Notes under the pieces: model-generated
Databases searched by the model: none
Told to the model about the DNA's origin: nothing
Seen by the model: the letters and a program-made list of their open reading frames with translations, nothing else
NCBI GenBank assembly: GCA_001701065.1
Contig: DAAL01000191.1
Coordinates: 1-9,503, forward strand
From: Bacteroidales bacterium GP4
Lineage (GTDB): Bacteria > Bacteroidota > Bacteroidia > Bacteroidales > Muribaculaceae
Direction: 5' to 3'
DNA length: 9,503 nt
Program-made: the position numbers and the translations under genes
Shown here: piece by piece, positions 5,908 through 9,503 of the stretch
Layout: each line of letters opens with the position of its first letter
How positions within the stretch are numbered: position 1 is the stretch's first letter

Positions 5908-6940
5908 TGCTCCGGCACCTATAACATACGATGAACTTGTAAGGCGGCTTAACAACAATGATTATGCCCCGGTATATATACTTCACGGCGAGGAGGGATA
6001 CTTCATTGACCGCCTTGTGAAGCGTTTCGAGGACATAGTTCCCGATGTCGACAAGGATTTCAATCTTTACACCATGTACGCTCCCGAGGTGGAGCTGTCA
6101 GTGGTGGAGGAGGCGTGCCGGCGTTATCCTATGATGTCGGACAAGCAAGTGGTGATCGTGAAGGAAGCCCAGGCATCGAAAGAAAATTTCGATAAACTCA
6201 GCAATTATGCGTCGCAGCCTAATCCAGCCACAGTGCTTGTGATATGTTTCCGCGGAGCGAAAGCGAAGGGCACACAGCTGCTTGCGCAGATGGCAGCCAA
6301 CGGAGGAGTGCTGTTTGAATCGAAGAAGTTGACCGACAAGACCGTTGGACCCACTATAAGCCGGTTCATCAAGGACAAAGGGCTTAACATTGAGCCGAAA
6401 GGGCTTGTCATGCTACGTGATTATGTGGGACTTGACCTGTCGAAGATATACAATGAGATAGAAAAGCTCACTGTCGCGCTTCCGCAGGGAGCTACTGTGA
6501 CTCCCGAAGTCATAGAAAAGCACATAGGCATAAGCAAGGACTATAATAATTTTGAGCTTGTGTCAGCGCTTGCCAATAAAAACACCGAGAGGGCATTTAA
6601 AATAATCAACTATTTCAGGCTGAATCCCAAGAACAATCCCGTAGTGGTGACATTAAGCACCTTGTGGACTTATTTTTCCAATCTGATGGTGATGCACTAT
6701 TCGCGCGACAAGAGCGATGCCGGACTTTGCGCTTCCATAGGACGTAAAAGCTCTTGGCTGCCCGATGACTATAAGCGTGGACTAAGCAACTATTCGCCGT
6801 GGCAGCTTATCGAGATAAGCCGCGCCATAAGGGTGGCTGACTGCCGCAGCAAAGGTATTGATTCAAGAATGGACGCTTACGACTTGCTGAACGACTTGGT
6901 GTTTCACATTCTCACCGCCTCAGGTCGTTATCTGAAATGA
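5900..6940 (+). CDS. holA: DNA polymerase III subunit delta
   Basis: The delta subunit is the wrench of the clamp loader: it opens the beta sliding clamp so that it can be placed on primed DNA in the replisome. The 346 residues fit the family length. The N-terminal domain begins with VYILHGEEGYFIDRLV (25-40), the degenerate nucleotide-fold start typical of delta. The clamp-contacting segment is CRRYPMMSDKQVVIVKEA (73-90), where MM corresponds in position to the Leu-Phe pair of the E. coli protein. A middle domain (TVLVICFRGAKAKGTQLL, 111-128) and the helical C-terminal collar domain (about 215-340, with AFKIINYFRLNPKNNPVV) follow. It is transcribed alone to the right from the divergent promoter at 5852-5883. 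Its TGA stop abuts the TAA of the convergent barrel gene with no spacer, so no separate terminator fits between them. No frameshift or missing region is seen. Confidence 0.95.
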   Translation: MATAPAPITYDELVRRLNNNDYAPVYILHGEEGYFIDRLVKRFEDIVPDVDKDFNLYTMYAPEVELSVVEEACRRYPMMSDKQVVIVKEAQASKENFDKLSNYASQPNPATVLVICFRGAKAKGTQLLAQMAANGGVLFESKKLTDKTVGPTISRFIKDKGLNIEPKGLVMLRDYVGLDLSKIYNEIEKLTVALPQGATVTPEVIEKHIGISKDYNNFELVSALANKNTERAFKIINYFRLNPKNNPVVVTLSTLWTYFSNLMVMHYSRDKSDAGLCASIGRKSSWLPDDYKRGLSNYSPWQLIEISRAIRVADCRSKGIDSRMDAYDLLNDLVFHILTASGRYLK

Positions 6941-7633
6941 TTATTTCAATCGGTAAGAGTAACCAAGCGTCACCATTATCGACATGCCTCGTGATGCCTG
7001 GAAGGTGTCGCGCCGTTCGTCGGGGAAGATATTGCCTATACCGAAGTAGTAGCGCGCCTCAAGGTTGATGAGGTGCTTGCGCTTGATGGCGAATTCTATT
7101 CCGGCTCCGCCCGATATTCCGTAGTCGAATTTATTTGACGGTTCCATCCACAGTTGGTCAGTGACTCGGTTGTCCGGGAAGTCGGGAAGCGCACCTACGT
7201 TGTTCACGTCAAAGTTGGCGGTGTAGCCGGTGCCTATCATGTAGCCTACCTCAGGACCTAAGTTGATGAATCCTTTTACTTTTTTGCCGCCGAAGAATAT
7301 GTGGGTGAGCAACGGAATCTGGATGTAGTCAAGGTGACGTTCGAAGCTGTAGGGGGCTTCCTCAAAGTTTTCTTTCCACCCTCGTTGTTCAAAGTTTATC
7401 TCGGCTATAAGTCCGAAGTGACGTTCCTCCCAGTATTTAAATGTGACACCCATGGTTTTGCCCATGACAAAAGACTGTTTTGTGCTTGGGGCGAAGGACA
7501 TTTTCGACATGGTGATGCCGGCTTTGCCGCCTATGGCTATCTTTGACACATAATGGGCTTGTGCCGATGAGGTGCCGGCACACAGAAGAATCGACGAAAT
7601 CCCTATTATTATACTTACAATCCGTGCTTTCAT
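6941..7633 (-). CDS. PorT-family outer-membrane beta-barrel protein, coupled to the LysM gene
   Basis: This 230-residue protein is a probable outer-membrane barrel of the OMP_b-brl_2/PorT-like family. A signal peptide (1-24 or 1-26, SSAQA) precedes strands with landmarks FEQRGW (81-86), LDYIQIP (101-107), INLGPEVGYMIG (123-134) and the barrel-like end MVTLGYSYRLK. EQRG, YIxIP and the GP-containing strand recur in the barrel encoded at 3339-3956. Its ATG overlaps the TGA of the upstream LysM gene by four bases (ATGA), so the two are almost certainly translated together and may act together at the envelope, for example as an outer-membrane partner of the peptidoglycan-binding protein. The stop abuts the holA stop on the other strand. 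The exact function of this family is unknown; the true T9SS PorT is another possible reading, but nothing specific supports it. Confidence 0.85.
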   Translation of the reverse strand: MKARIVSIIIGISSILLCAGTSSAQAHYVSKIAIGGKAGITMSKMSFAPSTKQSFVMGKTMGVTFKYWEERHFGLIAEINFEQRGWKENFEEAPYSFERHLDYIQIPLLTHIFFGGKKVKGFINLGPEVGYMIGTGYTANFDVNNVGALPDFPDNRVTDQLWMEPSNKFDYGISGGAGIEFAIKRKHLINLEARYYFGIGNIFPDERRDTFQASRGMSIMVTLGYSYRLK

Positions 7634-9426
7634 TCTATTATGCGTTTGTCGGAAATTCCTGACGGACGGAAATTGATTAGATACAGGATGTCGTTTATCT
7701 CGCCTTCGTGTTCAGGCTGCTTCACAAAATGATAGCCGCTCTGGATTCCATTGTAGGTGTAGTTGGAATCAGTGATGTTGTCGGGGTTGCGCTGTATCGC
7801 TTTCAACAGGAAGAACGCAGTGTCAAAACCGAGGATGCCTTGCACGGGAACTGCCGACATGACAGATGTTCCGTACCATTTTTTATAGGAGTTGTTGAAT
7901 TCGGTGGTACGGTAGCTTTCTTCGTCGTTGAAGAAACGTGAGTAGATGAACGAGTTCATCAGGTGCAGGCTTTCCAACGCATCACCGCGGAATGTAATCC
8001 ATTCCGGATAGCCGAACATTCTCACAAGATTGTAGTCGAGTAGAGCCTCGCGGTAGTTTTTGAGTGCGCTTATTATGCGGTTAAATTCGCTCAAAGTGCC
8101 GGAAGCCGGAATGAAAATGTACTGTTTTTCCTTGTCAAGCGATGCCAAATCGCTTTCTTTGAGGTGTCCCGAATAGGTTATGTCGACATATTCGCGTCCT
8201 TGGTTGCCTAACTCGGCTTTGAGCATATTCAAAAACTCGTTTTTCTCGTTCTTTCCGTCGGGTGAGCTTATGAACACCGGGGTATAATCATGCGCAGCCA
8301 TGTCCATAAAACCTTTTATCGCCTGGCGGTACATCTCGGTGTGGGGAATGTTGGCTTGGAGTATCTGAGGAGATGTGCGGTAAAGTTCGCTTTTTACTGC
8401 GAATATGTTTAATACGTCCACATCATTTTCGACTGCATATCGGTTGATGGCATTTAGCTGCTGCTCGTTGTCGGGTGAGATGATTACGCTCACTCCTTCA
8501 AGTTGCGGTGATGACAGAATGTTGTTGAGCGTGTCAAGATTGTCGGCAGTGTCAAACGCCATAATCTCTACCTGGCGGTTGATGTTGCGCAGACTGTCCA
8601 CTGCGAGTAGGAATCCTTTATAGAATTCGGTATAAAGCTGTGCCTGCTTGTCGGGCGATGATTGGTTGAGCATAAACGGCAGCATTACAGCCACTTTTAC
8701 GCTTTGTGGCTCTTCCTCATCCACGGTTTCCTCCTCTTCGGCAGTTGCGTTTTCAGCAAGATTGGTTTCTTCTTCGTCCGTTGCAGGATCATCCGCTTCG
8801 GTGTCGGAGGGAGCGGGGGTTGCTGCTACCGGGTTATCAATGGTCGATACGGGAGTGGTGTAGTTCTGTTCCTCCTCTTGTGCCATCTCTTTGGCTTCCG
8901 GAGCCGGGGGCACTACAGCCTCTTGGGACGCCTCCGGTTGTTTGGTCGGCTTTATGTGGAGGATGGTGCCTTGTTTAAGTCCGTTGACGATGGACGGGTT
9001 GAGAGCTATAAGCTCGTCCTGTGTCATTCCGTAATGACGGCTTATTCCATAGATGGTTTCACCTTTTTGGACTAAGTGTATGTTGGATGAGGAGTTGGAC
9101 ACCGTTTGATGTGCCGGTGCTGTTTCGGGCTTTGCCTTGGGAGTACTTTCAGTAACGGCGTTGTCCATTTCATCCACGGGGAAGTACAATGTGACACCGC
9201 TGCGCAGTCCGTCGGCTACCGATGGATTGAATTTCACCAACTGGGCTTTTGTTATACCCAAGTCACGGCATATGCCATAGATAGTTTCTTTGTTTTTTAC
9301 CTCGTAGTAGTAATACTCTTTTCCGTTAACAAGGCGTTTGGGCAAATCCATCGCGTAGACTGAAAAATTTGCTACAACCGCTATTGCCAATGCCGTCAAT
9401 ATTTTATTCAAAGAAATCAGTTTCAT
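7630..9426 (-). CDS. Periplasmic protein with two LysM domains and a type I periplasmic-binding-protein-like domain
   Basis: This 598-residue exported protein probably binds peptidoglycan through its LysM domains and a ligand or partner protein through its C-terminal domain. A signal peptide (1-25, cleavage after VYA) is followed by LysM 1 (about 41-83, KNKETIYGICRDLGITKAQL) and LysM 2 (about 117-159, KGETIYGISRHYGMTQDELI). A linker rich in Glu, Pro and Ala (about 160-240) comes next, then a two-lobed domain (about 242-590) starting VKVAVMLPFMLN and containing GFLLAVDSLR, VIISPDNEQQ and GILGFDTAFFLLKAI, as in amino-acid-binding proteins. The architecture recalls LpoA-type regulators of cell-wall synthases, which also use this fold, but that is only an analogy. 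ATG 9426 is chosen over the in-frame TTG at 9450, because the TTG lies inside the -7 box and would sit ahead of the signal peptide. The four-base overlap with the barrel gene downstream indicates an operon. The low-complexity acidic linker is the only unusual region. Confidence 0.88.
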   Translation of the reverse strand: MKLISLNKILTALAIAVVANFSVYAMDLPKRLVNGKEYYYYEVKNKETIYGICRDLGITKAQLVKFNPSVADGLRSGVTLYFPVDEMDNAVTESTPKAKPETAPAHQTVSNSSSNIHLVQKGETIYGISRHYGMTQDELIALNPSIVNGLKQGTILHIKPTKQPEASQEAVVPPAPEAKEMAQEEEQNYTTPVSTIDNPVAATPAPSDTEADDPATDEEETNLAENATAEEEETVDEEEPQSVKVAVMLPFMLNQSSPDKQAQLYTEFYKGFLLAVDSLRNINRQVEIMAFDTADNLDTLNNILSSPQLEGVSVIISPDNEQQLNAINRYAVENDVDVLNIFAVKSELYRTSPQILQANIPHTEMYRQAIKGFMDMAAHDYTPVFISSPDGKNEKNEFLNMLKAELGNQGREYVDITYSGHLKESDLASLDKEKQYIFIPASGTLSEFNRIISALKNYREALLDYNLVRMFGYPEWITFRGDALESLHLMNSFIYSRFFNDEESYRTTEFNNSYKKWYGTSVMSAVPVQGILGFDTAFFLLKAIQRNPDNITDSNYTYNGIQSGYHFVKQPEHEGEINDILYLINFRPSGISDKRIIE

Positions 9427-9447
9427 CAATGTATCTTGTTTATCCCA

Positions 9448-9455
9448 CAAAGTTA
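9448..9455 (-). promoter_or_regulatory. Bacteroidetes-type -7 box (TAACTTTG) of the LysM-barrel operon
   Basis: The minus strand reads TAACTTTG 21 bp upstream of the ATG at 9426, giving an estimated leader of about 15 bases. No good TTTG element is found 19-21 bp further upstream. The remaining bases to the window edge (9456-9503) hold no gene I can support. Confidence 0.5.
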
Positions 9456-9503
9456 AGAAACATTTCCCAATCTCATCGCATATTCCCCTGACTTTTTATC
9501 CCA

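Noticed and set aside
8648..9363. Several plus-strand open frames opposite the LysM gene
   Set aside because: They are low-complexity mirror readings of the acidic linker and LysM codons, with no family match and no start context.
9427..9450. TTG start for the LysM protein at 9450
   Set aside because: The TTG is part of the -7 promoter box and the extra residues would precede the signal peptide.
9439..9503. Direct repeat TTTATCCCA at 9439-9447 and 9495-9503
   Set aside because: Only nine bases, cut by the window edge; could be chance, and no promoter duplication can be shown without the next bases.

Overview
The window looks like a chromosomal segment of a gut-type member of the Bacteroidales, close in character to Muribaculaceae or Prevotella relatives. 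This is inferred from several signs: secreted proteins with short Por/T9SS-type C-terminal tails, PorT-family outer-membrane barrels, a C10 (streptopain-like) protease with BspA-type leucine-rich repeats, promoter boxes of the Bacteroidetes TAnnTTTG type (exact TAACTTTG three times), and starts without an obvious Shine-Dalgarno sequence. No species can be named from the sequence alone.

Left part (1-3338). The first 13 codons of a leftward gene may lie at the left edge, with a TAACTTTG box just upstream. A strong terminator at 151-208 then closes a long leftward gene (273-2834) for a secreted C10 cysteine protease: signal peptide, Spi-like propeptide, catalytic domain with intact Cys/His/Asn/Trp, about 240 residues of unassigned sequence, BspA-like repeats and a C-terminal sorting tail. 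The gene has a sharp base-composition break at its catalytic-Cys codons. The roughly 500-bp gap upstream of it holds a GC-richer block that on the minus strand folds into three successive hairpins and ends in a U-tract. It may be a small RNA or an attenuator-type leader of the protease gene.

Middle part (3339-5838). A PorT-family beta-barrel gene and a secreted GH5 endoglucanase gene, 11 bp apart, form a rightward two-gene operon behind a good promoter. No SusC/SusD pair is visible. A leftward gene for an orphan HsdR-N-terminal-like PD-(D/E)XK domain protein meets the GH5 gene tail to tail with a 5-bp gap.

Right part (5839-9503). holA (DNA polymerase III delta) diverges from the HsdR-N-like gene across a 61-bp spacer. 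That spacer contains one palindromic -7 box with a suitable -33 element at the right distance on each side, so it could be a symmetric bidirectional promoter. holA ends against the stop of a second PorT-family barrel gene with no spacer. That barrel gene is translationally coupled (4-bp overlap) to an upstream gene for a periplasmic protein with two LysM domains and a type I periplasmic-binding-protein-like domain; both run leftward from a TAACTTTG box at 9448-9455.

Functionally the window mixes housekeeping (holA, cell-envelope LysM protein and barrel) with nutrient-acquisition or secreted functions (C10 protease, GH5 glucanase). No CRISPR array, insertion sequence, tRNA, rRNA or phage gene was seen.
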